The notes under the pieces: generated by a model | What the model saw: the letters and a program-made list of their open reading frames with translations, nothing else | Told to the model about the DNA's origin: nothing | Databases searched by the model: none | Part shown: positions 1 to 7,808 of the stretch, in pieces | Layout of the letters: each line of letters begins with the position of its first letter | How positions within the stretch are numbered: the first letter of the stretch is position 1 | Program-made: the position numbers and the translations under genes | Origin: Bacillota bacterium | GTDB lineage: Bacteria > Bacillota > Clostridia > Saccharofermentanales > Fastidiosipilaceae | NCBI GenBank assembly: GCA_023420115.1 | Contig: JAEZWR010000017.1 | Coordinates: forward strand, 1 to 44,033 | DNA length: 44,033 bases | Direction: 5' to 3'

Positions 1-1204
1 GTTCTAAAATATATCCACCAATAAATGATGAGAGAATAGAGCCTACACACATTGCAATACTGAATAGTGATTGAGCTTTTGCCTCATCTTCTGGACTAAC
101 TAATCTACTCAAGTAATAAATAATGGCTATTGCGAAGAGACCAAATGCTGCCACCTGAAAAATTTGTGAATAATAAAATATGCTGATATTTTTTGATAGA
201 AAAGTTGAAATAGCTTTGATAATAAAGAAAAATGTTGATACTTGAAGAATTCTTCTCAGCTTGAAGCGTTTAGCTAGCAATGGGAAAAGTAATATAAGGG
301 GGATTAATTCGAGAAAAGCAGCAATTGAGCCGACAATACCAAGTTCTTTTTCTCCTCCATTTATAGACATAATGATCTGGAGTGTGAAGTTGGCATAGAG
401 AGTATGGCAGAGTAAGACGAGTGAAATTGAGATAAGAAGCAAAAATGATGAGGGATATTTTTTAAAGAAACTTAGATAAGAGTTCTTAGCTAAAGACTTT
501 GCTTCGCTAGACTTGATTTGACTTTGTTCTAAGGGCTGAGATCCTTTTTTGTCAACAGAATGAGCGTAGGTGTTTTTATTTTTAGCTATCTCAACCTTGA
601 GATTTGTTCTAAGCTTAGCAACTTCTCGATGAAAAGATATAAATACAATTATATTTAGGATACAGAAGATGCTTAGTATATGGCGGAGTACATTTATTCC
701 ATAACTACTGATCAAGAATCCCAAAAAGAGTGATACAAGGGCATATGCTACTGAACCAGAAGCTCTAGCAACTGGAAAATTTAGTTTATAACCCTTTTTT
801 AATACTGCCATTCCATTTGCATTAATTAGTGGAAGCAGTGCATAAATCGAACCATAGCAAATTACATAAGCTATTGATAGTGGGAATTTTGCTAAGTTGT
901 AGACCATTAGAATATTACTTATAAGGATTGAACAAAGGAGACCTAACACAGAACGCAGTATTGCTTCTTCTCCATGGCGATCTATATATGAGGATAAGAT
1001 TGATTGTAAGAATACACTAAAAATATTGGCAGAAGTTAAAATTAGACCTATTTCATAATTGCTGATAGAGCGTTTGAGGAGAAATGAGGATGAAAAGGCG
1101 GCAATAATTAGAACGTCGACCCAGAATATCAGTTGAAGTAAGGAATAATTCAAGTTGATTTTGTGAAGCCGAAGCTTAGTAATAAAAAGGTTGGAAACAG
1201 CCAT
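1..1204 (-). CDS. MFS-family transporter, 3' end outside the window
   Basis: Reading leftward from an ATG at 1204, an open frame of about 401 codons runs off the window edge with no stop. The product is strongly hydrophobic, with repeated predicted membrane helices. A hydrophilic Lys/Ser/Gln-rich loop around residues 205-240 separates two helical halves, as in 12-helix major facilitator proteins. The layout recalls the MFS_1-like (nucleoside/NarK-like) branch, but I see no residues that define a substrate. A GGAG ribosome binding site lies just upstream of the ATG. The gene diverges from the SCIFF gene scfA across a gap of about 300 bases. Being next to a peptide-modification pair invites the idea of an exporter, but nothing in the sequence proves it. 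Family assignment is fairly secure; the substrate is unknown. Confidence 0.75.
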   Translation of the reverse strand, partial: MAVSNLFITKLRLHKINLNYSLLQLIFWVDVLIIAAFSSSFLLKRSISNYEIGLILTSANIFSVFLQSILSSYIDRHGEEAILRSVLGLLCSILISNILMVYNLAKFPLSIAYVICYGSIYALLPLINANGMAVLKKGYKLNFPVARASGSVAYALVSLFLGFLISSYGINVLRHILSIFCILNIIVFISFHREVAKLRTNLKVEIAKNKNTYAHSVDKKGSQPLEQSQIKSSEAKSLAKNSYLSFFKKYPSSFLLLISISLVLLCHTLYANFTLQIIMSINGGEKELGIVGSIAAFLELIPLILLFPLLAKRFKLRRILQVSTFFFIIKAISTFLSKNISIFYYSQIFQVAAFGLFAIAIIYYLSRLVSPEDEAKAQSLFSIAMCVGSILSSFIGGYILE

Positions 1205-1505
1205 AAATTAAACTCCATGAATTAAAAGTAATAAAAGTAATAATCAGAATAAACTATTAAATAGATTAGCAAAAAATTGTTAATGATAATGAGTGAGATA
1301 AAATGGTTTAATAAATTTTACAGTTTTCTTAACGCAGAAAGCTGATTTTGGTGAATTAATAGTATTACATGTTGAATAGATTATATTAATTATGTTTGGG
1401 AGTAAAAGTGCGCCTATTTCAAGATGTAAAAAAATAGCTTGCGTTATTGACTAATTGCCAAGACGCTTATTAAAATAAGTGCATCCATAGATTGGAGGAG
1501 ATGGC
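1205..1505. promoter_or_regulatory. Divergent intergenic region between the MFS gene and scfA
   Basis: About 300 AT-rich bases separate the two divergent starts. I find no gene. The right end carries the scfA promoter (listed separately). Seven-base inverted copies ATTAATA (1355-1361) and TATTAAT (1384-1390) could be an operator but are AT-only and could be chance. No convincing leftward promoter for the transporter was identified. Confidence 0.5.
1447..1476 (+). promoter_or_regulatory. Sigma-A-type promoter of scfA
   Basis: TTGACT (1447-1452) and TAAAAT (1471-1476) are separated by 18 bases, a near-consensus vegetative promoter. The predicted transcript starts near 1483 and reaches the GGAGGAG ribosome binding site (1494-1500) within about 12 bases, so the leader is very short. 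Confidence 0.7.
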
Positions 1506-1655
1506 ATGAAACGTATTCGTAGTTTAAAGACGAGAGATCTGCGTCGCAGTGCTGTTGATGGCGGTTGTGGCGAATGCCAGACATCTTGCCAGTCGGCCTG
1601 CAAGACATCTTGCGGTGTCGCAAACCAGCCTTGTGAAAATAAGAATGTTCGCTAA
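1506..1655 (+). CDS. scfA: SCIFF (six-cysteine) ranthipeptide precursor
   Basis: A 49-residue peptide starts at ATG 1506, right after a GGAGGAG site. It has a basic N-terminal leader (MKRIRSLKTRDLRRSAVDGG) and six cysteines at positions 21, 24, 28, 32, 36 and 43, separated by Ser/Thr/Gln/Ala. This is the SCIFF signature (six cysteines in forty-five residues) found across Clostridia. In studied relatives (CteA of Clostridium thermocellum) the radical-SAM partner links a Cys sulfur to a nearby Thr to form a non-alpha thioether. Here Thr26 and Thr34 lie between cysteines. An earlier ATG at 1501 is followed at once by a stop, which confirms the chosen start. It has its own promoter and a terminator directly behind it, so it is probably transcribed at a much higher level than the maturase. 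Mature function is unknown in the family. Confidence 0.95.
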   Translation: MKRIRSLKTRDLRRSAVDGGCGECQTSCQSACKTSCGVANQPCENKNVR

Positions 1656-1680
1656 TGAATAACTTATTCTAATGAGGACA

Positions 1681-1703
1681 GTCCGTCGGATGACGGACTT
1701 TTT
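1681..1703 (+). terminator. Intrinsic terminator behind scfA
   Basis: GTCCGTC (1681-1687), loop GGAT and GACGGAC (1692-1698) form a perfect 7-bp GC-rich stem followed by five T residues. It sits between the precursor and the maturase gene, so scfB depends on read-through or on its own promoter. Confidence 0.85.
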
Positions 1704-1984
1704 CTATTTTAAAGCAATTGATAAAATTTTGCCTAAATATTTGCCCATAATTTCATTTTTTAAGTCTGAGCCAATTCTTGATATTATGGTGATTATTTTT
1801 GATATAAGTTATATATTTTCTGCTATTTATTTATATAGCTTGATATAGCTTGAAATAATGTGCGAAAAATTTTAGTTATGAATTTTTTGTCCTATATAAC
1901 ATAGAAATATAAAGGTGAAATTTATCTTCTGTTTGTAATAATTATTATTAATCAAGTTAACGAAGGGATTTATAAATAGATACA
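1704..1984 (+). promoter_or_regulatory. scfB leader region with tandem decamer
   Basis: This AT-rich gap contains no gene. Two perfect adjacent copies of ATATAGCTTG (1833-1842 and 1843-1852) are spaced by one DNA turn and could be a regulator site. A TATAAC near 1896 could be a -10 box, but the matching -35 is poor. The nearest SD-like sequence to scfB is AAGGG (1963-1967), about 17 bases before the ATG, which suggests modest translation. Confidence 0.4.
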
Positions 1985-3520
1985 ATGCATCAATTCAGAC
2001 AGAATGGGTATAACATAATTGTAGATGAACAAAGTGGAGCAGTTCACAGCGTAGATAATCTCGCATATCGTTTGATTGGCTTATATAAGTCTCATACTAG
2101 AAATGAACTTATAGATATAGCATCAAAGGAGTTTCCAGAGGAGTCGATATCGGAGATCGAGGATTGTATTGATGATATTGAGGATTTAATCAGAGATGGT
2201 CAGCTTTTTTCTGAAGATCCTTTTGATAATGTAGTTATTGATTTGGCTAAACGCAAACCTTTGATAAAGGCCCTATGCCTACATGTGGCTCACACTTGTA
2301 ATCTTAATTGTTCATATTGTTTCGCCGCCCAAGGTAAATATCAAGGGAAGAGAGCATTGATGTCATTTGAAGTGGGCAAGAGGGCAATTGATTTTCTTAT
2401 CGAAAATTCAGGACATAGAAGAAATCTCGATGTTGACTTTTTCGGTGGAGAACCCTTGATGAATTGGCAGGTAGTAAAAGATATCGTCCACTATGCGAGG
2501 GAACAAGAGAAGATTCATAATAAGAACTTTAGATTTACACTTACGACAAATGGAATGCTCATTGATGATGAGGTTATAGATTTCTCTAACAGAGAAATGA
2601 GTAATGTAGTACTTAGTCTCGATGGAAGAGAAGAGGTTCATGACAGACTTAGAAGAGACTACAAGGACAGGGGATCTTGGGCTACTATCGTACCTAAATT
2701 TCAGGAATTTGTTAGAAGAAGAAATGGCAAACAATATTACATAAGAGGGACATATACTCACTATAATACAGACTTTATGGAAGATATTAATACAATGCTC
2801 GATCTCGGGTTCAGAGAACTAAGTTTAGAGCCTGTTGTATGTGAAGATGGAGATCCTTATGCACTTACTGAAGAAGATTTACCAATTTTATTTGAACAAT
2901 ATGATAAATTAGCTGATAAGATTTTAGAATATGAGAAGAAAGGTGACCCTTTCACTTTTTATCACTTTACATTAGATCTTTGTCATGGACCTTGTATATA
3001 TAAAAGAATATCTGGTTGTGGAGCGGGTACTGAGTATTATGCTGTTACTCCATGGGGACAACTTTACCCCTGCCATCAGTTTGTCAGTGACTGCGATTTT
3101 TCTATGGGTGATATCTGGAATGGCGTAAAAAATATAGAGGCACAAAATGAATTTAAGGCTTGTAATGTATATGCCCATGAGGAGTGTAAGTCTTGTTGGG
3201 CTAGACTTTATTGCTCTGGTGGTTGTGCCGCTAATGCTTTTCATTCAACTGGAAAAATCACCGGTATTTATGATTATGGATGTAGGCTTTTCCGAAAAAG
3301 AATCGAGTGTGCACTTATGATACAAGTAGCGAAACAAGAAGAAGCCTGGCGTCTTGAAGAAGAAAATGAGTTAAGTTTAGCCTGTGAAGCAAATACGAAT
3401 GATAATATAAACTGTGATGAAAATGATTATGGACACGATAGTACGGAGTCTGTAGTTTGTGAGACTTGTCCAGAACTAAGTAGCATACAGGAACTTATCG
3501 TGGATGATGAGACTGCCTAA
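1985..3520 (+). CDS. scfB: SCIFF radical SAM maturase (thioether-forming, SPASM domain)
   Basis: The enzyme modifies the ScfA peptide by forming Cys-to-Thr thioether crosslinks using S-adenosylmethionine radical chemistry. The start is set by the typical N-terminus (MHQFRQNGYNIIVDEQSGAV), a winged-helix peptide-recognition (RRE-like) region over roughly residues 1-85. An in-frame stop lies just upstream. The radical SAM cluster ligands are C105, C109 and C112 (CNLNCSYC), followed by GGEP at 154-157. The C-terminal SPASM region carries many cysteines (345, 363, 370, 393, 401, 404, 410, 414, 433) for two auxiliary iron-sulfur clusters. At 511 residues it is somewhat longer than usual, with an acidic, cysteine-containing tail after about residue 450. 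scfA-scfB adjacency is standard. The usual neighbours in many Clostridia (secD/F, tgt) are not here. Confidence 0.95.
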   Translation: MHQFRQNGYNIIVDEQSGAVHSVDNLAYRLIGLYKSHTRNELIDIASKEFPEESISEIEDCIDDIEDLIRDGQLFSEDPFDNVVIDLAKRKPLIKALCLHVAHTCNLNCSYCFAAQGKYQGKRALMSFEVGKRAIDFLIENSGHRRNLDVDFFGGEPLMNWQVVKDIVHYAREQEKIHNKNFRFTLTTNGMLIDDEVIDFSNREMSNVVLSLDGREEVHDRLRRDYKDRGSWATIVPKFQEFVRRRNGKQYYIRGTYTHYNTDFMEDINTMLDLGFRELSLEPVVCEDGDPYALTEEDLPILFEQYDKLADKILEYEKKGDPFTFYHFTLDLCHGPCIYKRISGCGAGTEYYAVTPWGQLYPCHQFVSDCDFSMGDIWNGVKNIEAQNEFKACNVYAHEECKSCWARLYCSGGCAANAFHSTGKITGIYDYGCRLFRKRIECALMIQVAKQEEAWRLEEENELSLACEANTNDNINCDENDYGHDSTESVVCETCPELSSIQELIVDDETA

Positions 3521-3585
3521 GTGGGATATGAGTTTAGGTACAATATATGTCTATGTATAAGAGACTATAATTTGGATATTTGATT

Positions 3586-3650
3586 TCTAACAATTTAAGC
3601 ATTGTTATATGCGAGATCTTGATAATACTTAGAACTTTCTAATTGTTAGA
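3586..3650 (+). promoter_or_regulatory. Leader with alternative inverted repeats before the decarboxylase gene
   Basis: TCTAACAATT (3586-3595) is a perfect 10-base inverted match to AATTGTTAGA (3641-3650). The inner part of the first arm (AACAAT, 3589-3594) can instead pair with ATTGTT at 3601-3606. The second long arm ends 10 bases before the GGAG ribosome binding site (3661). The two pairings exclude each other. They are AT-rich, so this may be chance. Confidence 0.3.
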
Positions 3651-3674
3651 TCAATTAATAGGAGATAAGAAACT

Positions 3675-5081
3675 GTGAGAGAACTTCACAGAATAATTAA
3701 GGAATATAGTCAGAAAAGTAGGCTGAGGCTACATATGCCAGGGCATAAAGGGAATTTGGTATTTGTAGACTCAGTTTTTCCATATGCTTCGGATGTCAGC
3801 GAGTTAGATATTACAGATGATTTACATAGGCCGGAGCATGCTCTACTTAGACTTAAGAATAGAGCGAGTAAACTTTGGAATGCTAATGATTCCTGGCTTC
3901 TTACCAATGGTTCAACAGCTGGTAATTTCATTGCTATTTCAGCAGCTGAGCAGATGATGAAGGCTGGTCTCAGTTCAAATAAGAAAAAAATAGTATTAGT
4001 TGAGAGAAATTCTCATCGTTCAATTTTTAACATACTTAATATTCTTGAGTTGCCCTATATCACTTTGGATATTAGAAAATCAGATAAGAATGAAGATATA
4101 TTCATAAGTCCGTCATATGAAATGATACGAAAATTTGTCGAAGAATATAGAGGGCAGATAGGACTGATAATTCTGACTATGCCTAATTATGAGGGTATAT
4201 ATAGTTCAGAACTTGAGAAAATTATATGTTTAGCCAAAGATGAAGGAATACTTCTTCATATTGATGCGGCACATGGAGCTCATTTGAAATTTATAGATGA
4301 AGATTTTGATCTTGGCAAGCTAGGAGTTGATCTATTTACTATAAGCCTTCATAAGACCCTACCAGCTGCCACATCGACAGCTATTCTTTTTACCTCTGGA
4401 GATAGGATAGATAGCGAAATTGTAGATCATTTTTATGACTGTTATGAGACGTCTAGTCCGAGTTATCCTCTACTATTATCGATAGAAGATTGCCTTGACT
4501 TTTTAGATGATTTAGAAGATATATCAACAATCAAACAAAATCTCAAGAATATAAAAGAAAGTCTTAAAGAAAAATCTTATAAGATATTAGATAATGATGA
4601 TATTAGTGAAGAATGCAAAATTGACCCTTTAAAAATTTTTATTAAGAACGCGGGAGCTAAAGAAATTTTGGAGGGAGTAGGAATATATCCAGAGTATAGT
4701 AATTACTGGGGAACTTTATTGATATTAGGGATAAAAAGTAGCAAAGAAATAGTAGATCTTTTTCCTGATTTTATTAGCGGCTCTGAATTGTTAGATGAAG
4801 CAAGAGTAAATTGTGGTTGTCGCATCAAAGAAGCTGCGAAAGAAAATAGAAATATAATCAAAGGCAAAAGATATAGACAATATAAATATGTAGGAAAAAA
4901 TGAGGCTATAGGAAAGACTCTAGCGAGGGACCTATATTTTTATCCTCCAGGTGTTCCATATAGGTTAGCTGGTGAGATTTTTACTAAAGATGACTGTTTG
5001 GGACTTGATGATTTAATCTCTAATGGACTTAATGGGACAAAGAATGGTAAAGTCGCAGTTGAAGTTGATGAAGTTGATTAG
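3675..5081 (+). CDS. Orn/Lys/Arg decarboxylase-family PLP enzyme
   Basis: This 468-residue protein of the aspartate-aminotransferase fold is related to Firmicutes SpeA-type arginine/lysine/ornithine decarboxylases. These remove the carboxyl group of a basic amino acid to give a polyamine precursor (agmatine, cadaverine or putrescine). Family marks are the N-terminal LHMPGHKG (19-26), the TNGSTAGN phosphate-binding stretch (77-84), D197 in DAAHGAH (PLP pyridine contact) and the Schiff-base lysine K227 in SLHKTLPA. A C-terminal YPPGVPYRLAGE segment is also typical. The start is GTG at 3675, 10 bases after GGAG. It is slightly shorter than family members of about 480-490 residues. Which amino acid it uses cannot be read from sequence. 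It lies alone between scfB and the nus operon and its promoter is unclear. Confidence 0.85.
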   Translation: MRELHRIIKEYSQKSRLRLHMPGHKGNLVFVDSVFPYASDVSELDITDDLHRPEHALLRLKNRASKLWNANDSWLLTNGSTAGNFIAISAAEQMMKAGLSSNKKKIVLVERNSHRSIFNILNILELPYITLDIRKSDKNEDIFISPSYEMIRKFVEEYRGQIGLIILTMPNYEGIYSSELEKIICLAKDEGILLHIDAAHGAHLKFIDEDFDLGKLGVDLFTISLHKTLPAATSTAILFTSGDRIDSEIVDHFYDCYETSSPSYPLLLSIEDCLDFLDDLEDISTIKQNLKNIKESLKEKSYKILDNDDISEECKIDPLKIFIKNAGAKEILEGVGIYPEYSNYWGTLLILGIKSSKEIVDLFPDFISGSELLDEARVNCGCRIKEAAKENRNIIKGKRYRQYKYVGKNEAIGKTLARDLYFYPPGVPYRLAGEIFTKDDCLGLDDLISNGLNGTKNGKVAVEVDEVD

Positions 5082-5206
5082 GCTAGTAGTAATGATTATA
5101 TGTGAAGTATAGTGACTAAAGATTAGTTTTTATGTTATTAGGCAAGATATTTTCACAAAAACTCAACTTGAGAGAAAGAAACTTGATAGTAAATTTATGA
5201 TTTTGC

Positions 5207-5235
5207 TTGTATACATATTAGCTTAGTGTTATTAT
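5207..5235 (+). promoter_or_regulatory. Sigma-A-type promoter of the rimP-nusA-infB operon
   Basis: TTGTAT (5207-5212) and TATTAT (5230-5235) are separated by exactly 17 bases. The predicted start near 5242 falls just before the hairpin at 5246-5264, so the hairpin would form the extreme 5' end of the operon mRNA. No other good promoter was seen in the gap. Confidence 0.6.
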
Positions 5236-5245
5236 GAGTAAAAGG

Positions 5246-5266
5246 AAGCGCCGATTTGGCGCTTTT
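5246..5266 (+). terminator. Terminator-like hairpin at the start of the rimP transcript
   Basis: AAGCGCC (5246-5252), loop GATTT and GGCGCTT (5258-5264) form a perfect 7-bp stem, with TTTT at 5263-5266 and a further T-rich stretch (TTATTTTT) before the AGGAG site of rimP. It could terminate transcription arriving from the decarboxylase gene. It could also act as a 5' stabilising or attenuating stem-loop of the nus operon, because a promoter appears to fire about 4 bases upstream of it. Confidence 0.65.
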
Positions 5267-5287
5267 CATTATTTTTAGGAGAAAAAA

Positions 5288-5758
5288 ATGGCCAATAATA
5301 AAAGTAAAATTGCCTTGAGAGCAGAAGAACTTTGCTTGGAAACGATCGAGAGCCTAGGGTATGACTTGGTGGAAGTTACTTATGGTAAAGAAGGACCTGA
5401 TTACCATCTTGTATTCTATGTTGACAAGAAAGGTGGCATTGGTTTGGATGACTGTGAGAGAATAAGCTTGGCTATAGATCCTATAATTGATGAGAATTTG
5501 GATGTGCCACAGGCATATTTGATGTCTGTCAGTTCGCCGGGCTTGGATCGTCCACTAAAGACGGAAAAAGATTTTTTGCGTCATATAGGTGATGAGCTGG
5601 AAGTGTCACTTTACAAACAATATAAAGGAGAGCAGAAACCCTGTGGAGTTTTGCTTGAATATAACAATGGATGCTTAAAATTAGAACTGGCAGGTGGAGA
5701 TATTTTAGAACTTGAGGAAAATGAATATTCTAAAGTCAAACAGGCCATACATTTTTAA
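5288..5758 (+). CDS. rimP: Ribosome maturation factor RimP
   Basis: RimP (YlxS in Bacillus) helps mature the 30S subunit by assisting S12 and pseudoknot assembly. The 156-residue length is normal. The N-terminal alpha/beta domain includes the conserved EVTYGKEGPDYHLVFYVDK and an ISLAIDPIIDE stretch, followed by the hallmark SVSSPGLDRPLKTEKDF near residues 81-97. A small SH3-like C-terminal domain follows. The ATG at 5288 is 6 bases after AGGAG. It is the first gene of the nus/infB operon. The gap to nusA (236 bases) is unusually long because of the inserted tnpB-like remnant. Confidence 0.95.
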   Translation: MANNKSKIALRAEELCLETIESLGYDLVEVTYGKEGPDYHLVFYVDKKGGIGLDDCERISLAIDPIIDENLDVPQAYLMSVSSPGLDRPLKTEKDFLRHIGDELEVSLYKQYKGEQKPCGVLLEYNNGCLKLELAGGDILELEENEYSKVKQAIHF

Positions 5759-5838
5759 TTAATTGCAATATCATATTATATAGGAAGTAATTTCCTTTAT
5801 CGAAGAAAATATAGGAATAATTAAGGAAGTTAGTGTAA

Positions 5839-5945
5839 CGCAATAATCATAGGGAGCGACTGACCGAATTTACGCCTGTGGAGATAGTAGTTTGCGAGAT
5901 CAATGAAGCAGGAAGTTCGTTGACTTTAGTCAATGGATAGTTCAG
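5839..5945 (+). mobile_element. Probable 3' remnant of an IS200/IS605-family tnpB element with right-end (omega-RNA-like) hairpin
   Basis: In the rimP-nusA gap an open frame from 5839 to the TAG at 5938-5940 reads RNNHRERLTEFTPVEI, then ten residues later NEAGSSLTLVNG and stop. TEFTPVE and NEAGS are, from memory, typical of the extreme C-termini of Firmicutes TnpB proteins, and stopping inside the right-end hairpin is also typical. The DNA then forms a stem CGTTGACT/AGTCAATG (5918-5925 with 5928-5935, one G-U pair) and ends TAGTTCAG (5938-5945). Both GACTTTAGTC and the terminal TAGTTCA match classic right ends. No start codon, zinc finger or catalytic domain remains upstream, so this is a solo right end or decayed copy, not an active transposon. 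In TnpB systems this stretch is the 3' scaffold of the guide (omega) RNA and the following bases serve as guide. It lies in sense orientation in the nus operon mRNA. Database confirmation was not possible. Confidence 0.7.
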
Positions 5946-5994
5946 ATAATAGTAAATATGTTGGTATCCTAATTTAATAATTGGAGGAAGCAGG

Positions 5995-7362
5995 ATGAAT
6001 GCAGAATTTCTAGCAGCAATCAAAGCCTTGGAAAAAGAACGTGGAATAAGTGCAGATCAGCTTTTTGATGCTATTGAAGAGGCGCTGGTAAGTGCTTATA
6101 AGAGAGAGTTTGAGATTAAACAGGCTGATAATATTAGGGCTGAGATAGATAGAGAAACTGGTGAAATGGGCGTCTTTTTAATGAAAGAAGTCGTGGAAGA
6201 AGTTTTAGATCCTAATACTGAAATTTCTCTTGTCGAAGCTAAACAGATGGACGAGAGTTTTGAAATAGGAGATTTATTAGAGTTAGGAGTTTCACCACAG
6301 GACTTTGGTCGTTTGGCTGCACAGACTGCCAAAAGTGTAATTAATCAGAAGCTTACAGGAGCTGAGCGCGAGCGAATTCATCAAGAATTTTCTGAGAGAG
6401 TAGGAGAGCTTGCGACAGGTATTGTACAGCGTAAAGATAGAAAAGATGTATATGTAGATATCGGGCGTGCCGAGGCTTTGCTCCCAAAGAATGAGCAGGT
6501 TAGAGGCGATAATTATGATTTCAATAATAGATTGAAATTTATCATCTTAAAGGTTGATGATAGACATGGAAGACCACAGGTTATTGTTTCAAGAAGTCAT
6601 CCAGCCCTAGTACAGAAACTTTTTGAACAGGAAGTTCCTGAGATTCAGTCCGGTGTAGTTGAAATTGTTCACGTAGCAAGAGAGGCTGGCGCTAGGAGTA
6701 AAATTTCTGTCATGAGCAGAGATGCGAATGTCGATCCATTAGGTTCTTGTGTTGGCCCTAGAGGTATGCGAGTTAAGAATGTTATGGATGAGATGGGCGG
6801 AGAAAAAATTGATATTATTCAATGGGATTCCGACCCAGTTGTATATATCATGAATGCTCTGAGTCCAGCAAAGGTAGTATCTGTTGAGGTGATAGAAGAT
6901 GATGAGGACCATGTAGCAAAAGTTGTAGTTCCTGATCATCAACTGTCTCTTGCAATAGGAAGAGAGGGTCAGAATGCAAGACTTGCTGCTCGTCTGACTG
7001 GATTTAAGATTGATATAAAAAGTCAATCAGCTGCTAGAGAAGAACTTGAGGCTGAGCTCGTTAGTAAATTTGAAGAGTCAGCCAATGAGCTTGCTCATAT
7101 GCAAGGCTTAGATAATGATTCTGATTTATCAGATAATTTAGATAATGAAGATAAAGTGTATGATGCTCATGATATTTCAGAAGAAGCTCTTAGGGCTAGA
7201 TCGTATTCAGAATTGGCAGATGAGAGAACATCAAGTATCAGTAGTGCAGAAGACTTTACTAGGGCTTTTGAAGAAGCAGCTAAGAGACTTGAACAGGAAC
7301 AAGATTCAGATGAGACTAGCGAAGTTCAAGATGATGCACTTAACGAAACAAATGTAGAATAA
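5995..7362 (+). CDS. nusA: Transcription termination/antitermination factor NusA
   Basis: NusA binds RNA polymerase and controls pausing, intrinsic termination and antitermination. The N-terminal polymerase-binding domain (about 1-130) begins with the typical MNAEFLAAIKALEKERGIS. An S1 RNA-binding domain follows (GIVQRKDRKDVYVDIGRAEA, about 140-205). Two KH domains come next, with RSKISVMSRDANVDPLGSCV and the GxxG loop PRGMRV, then PDHQLSLAIGREGQNARLAA. After about residue 350 comes an acidic Asp/Glu-rich tail of roughly 100 residues, longer than the Bacillus protein and without clear repeats. The start is ATG 5995 with GGAGG 11 bases upstream. Its message is co-transcribed with rimP through the tnpB-like remnant. 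Confidence 0.97.
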   Translation: MNAEFLAAIKALEKERGISADQLFDAIEEALVSAYKREFEIKQADNIRAEIDRETGEMGVFLMKEVVEEVLDPNTEISLVEAKQMDESFEIGDLLELGVSPQDFGRLAAQTAKSVINQKLTGAERERIHQEFSERVGELATGIVQRKDRKDVYVDIGRAEALLPKNEQVRGDNYDFNNRLKFIILKVDDRHGRPQVIVSRSHPALVQKLFEQEVPEIQSGVVEIVHVAREAGARSKISVMSRDANVDPLGSCVGPRGMRVKNVMDEMGGEKIDIIQWDSDPVVYIMNALSPAKVVSVEVIEDDEDHVAKVVVPDHQLSLAIGREGQNARLAARLTGFKIDIKSQSAAREELEAELVSKFEESANELAHMQGLDNDSDLSDNLDNEDKVYDAHDISEEALRARSYSELADERTSSISSAEDFTRAFEEAAKRLEQEQDSDETSEVQDDALNETNVE

Positions 7363-7411
7363 GCTCCAATATTCAAGCTTTGCTTCTAGTAATTTAAAAG
7401 AGGATATCATC

Positions 7412-7786
7412 GTGGCGAAAAAAGAAATAGAAAGAATGTGTCTAGTTTCACGTGAGATGAAGAATAGAAAATTCCTTATCAGATTAGTTTTTGATAAGGA
7501 GACACAGACGTGGTCGCTCGATCTTAGCAACAGGAAACATGGACGTGGATATTATATAAGTGCTGATTTAGATTTAATTGATTTAGCTGAGAAAAGGGCG
7601 ATACTTCAACATACGGCATCAATGTCGAAACAAATGGATCTTTCTGCTGTCTATGATGAATTGAGAAAAGTTACAGAAGATAGAATAAAAGAAGAAGAGC
7701 AAAAGAATAGAAAATTACAGATAAAGAGAGTGCACCTAAGTCATGAACAGTGGGATCTGATTTCAGGGGACAAGGATATAAAGTAA
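7412..7786 (+). CDS. ylxR: YlxR family RNA-binding protein (RNase P modulator RnpM)
   Basis: A 124-residue DUF448 protein. In Bacillus the homologue has been described as a nucleic-acid-binding modulator of RNase P. Family marks are the N-terminal RMCLVSREMKNRKFLIRLVF, the SLDLSNRKHGRGYYIS block (GRG plus aromatic residues) and the following helix. The C-terminal 35-40 residues are charged (EEEQKNRKLQIKR) and go beyond the usual length of about 90. The start is GTG at 7412, with an AGAGGA site about 9 bases upstream. Its place between nusA and the L7Ae-like gene is the conserved Firmicutes order. Confidence 0.9.
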   Translation: MAKKEIERMCLVSREMKNRKFLIRLVFDKETQTWSLDLSNRKHGRGYYISADLDLIDLAEKRAILQHTASMSKQMDLSAVYDELRKVTEDRIKEEEQKNRKLQIKRVHLSHEQWDLISGDKDIK

Positions 7787-7808
7787 GAAGATAGTGAAAA
7801 GATAGCAA

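Noticed and set aside
1274..1298. Fur-box-like TTAATGATAATGAG before the MFS gene
   Set aside because: It matches only about 12 of 19 consensus positions in AT-rich DNA and the neighbouring genes show no iron function.
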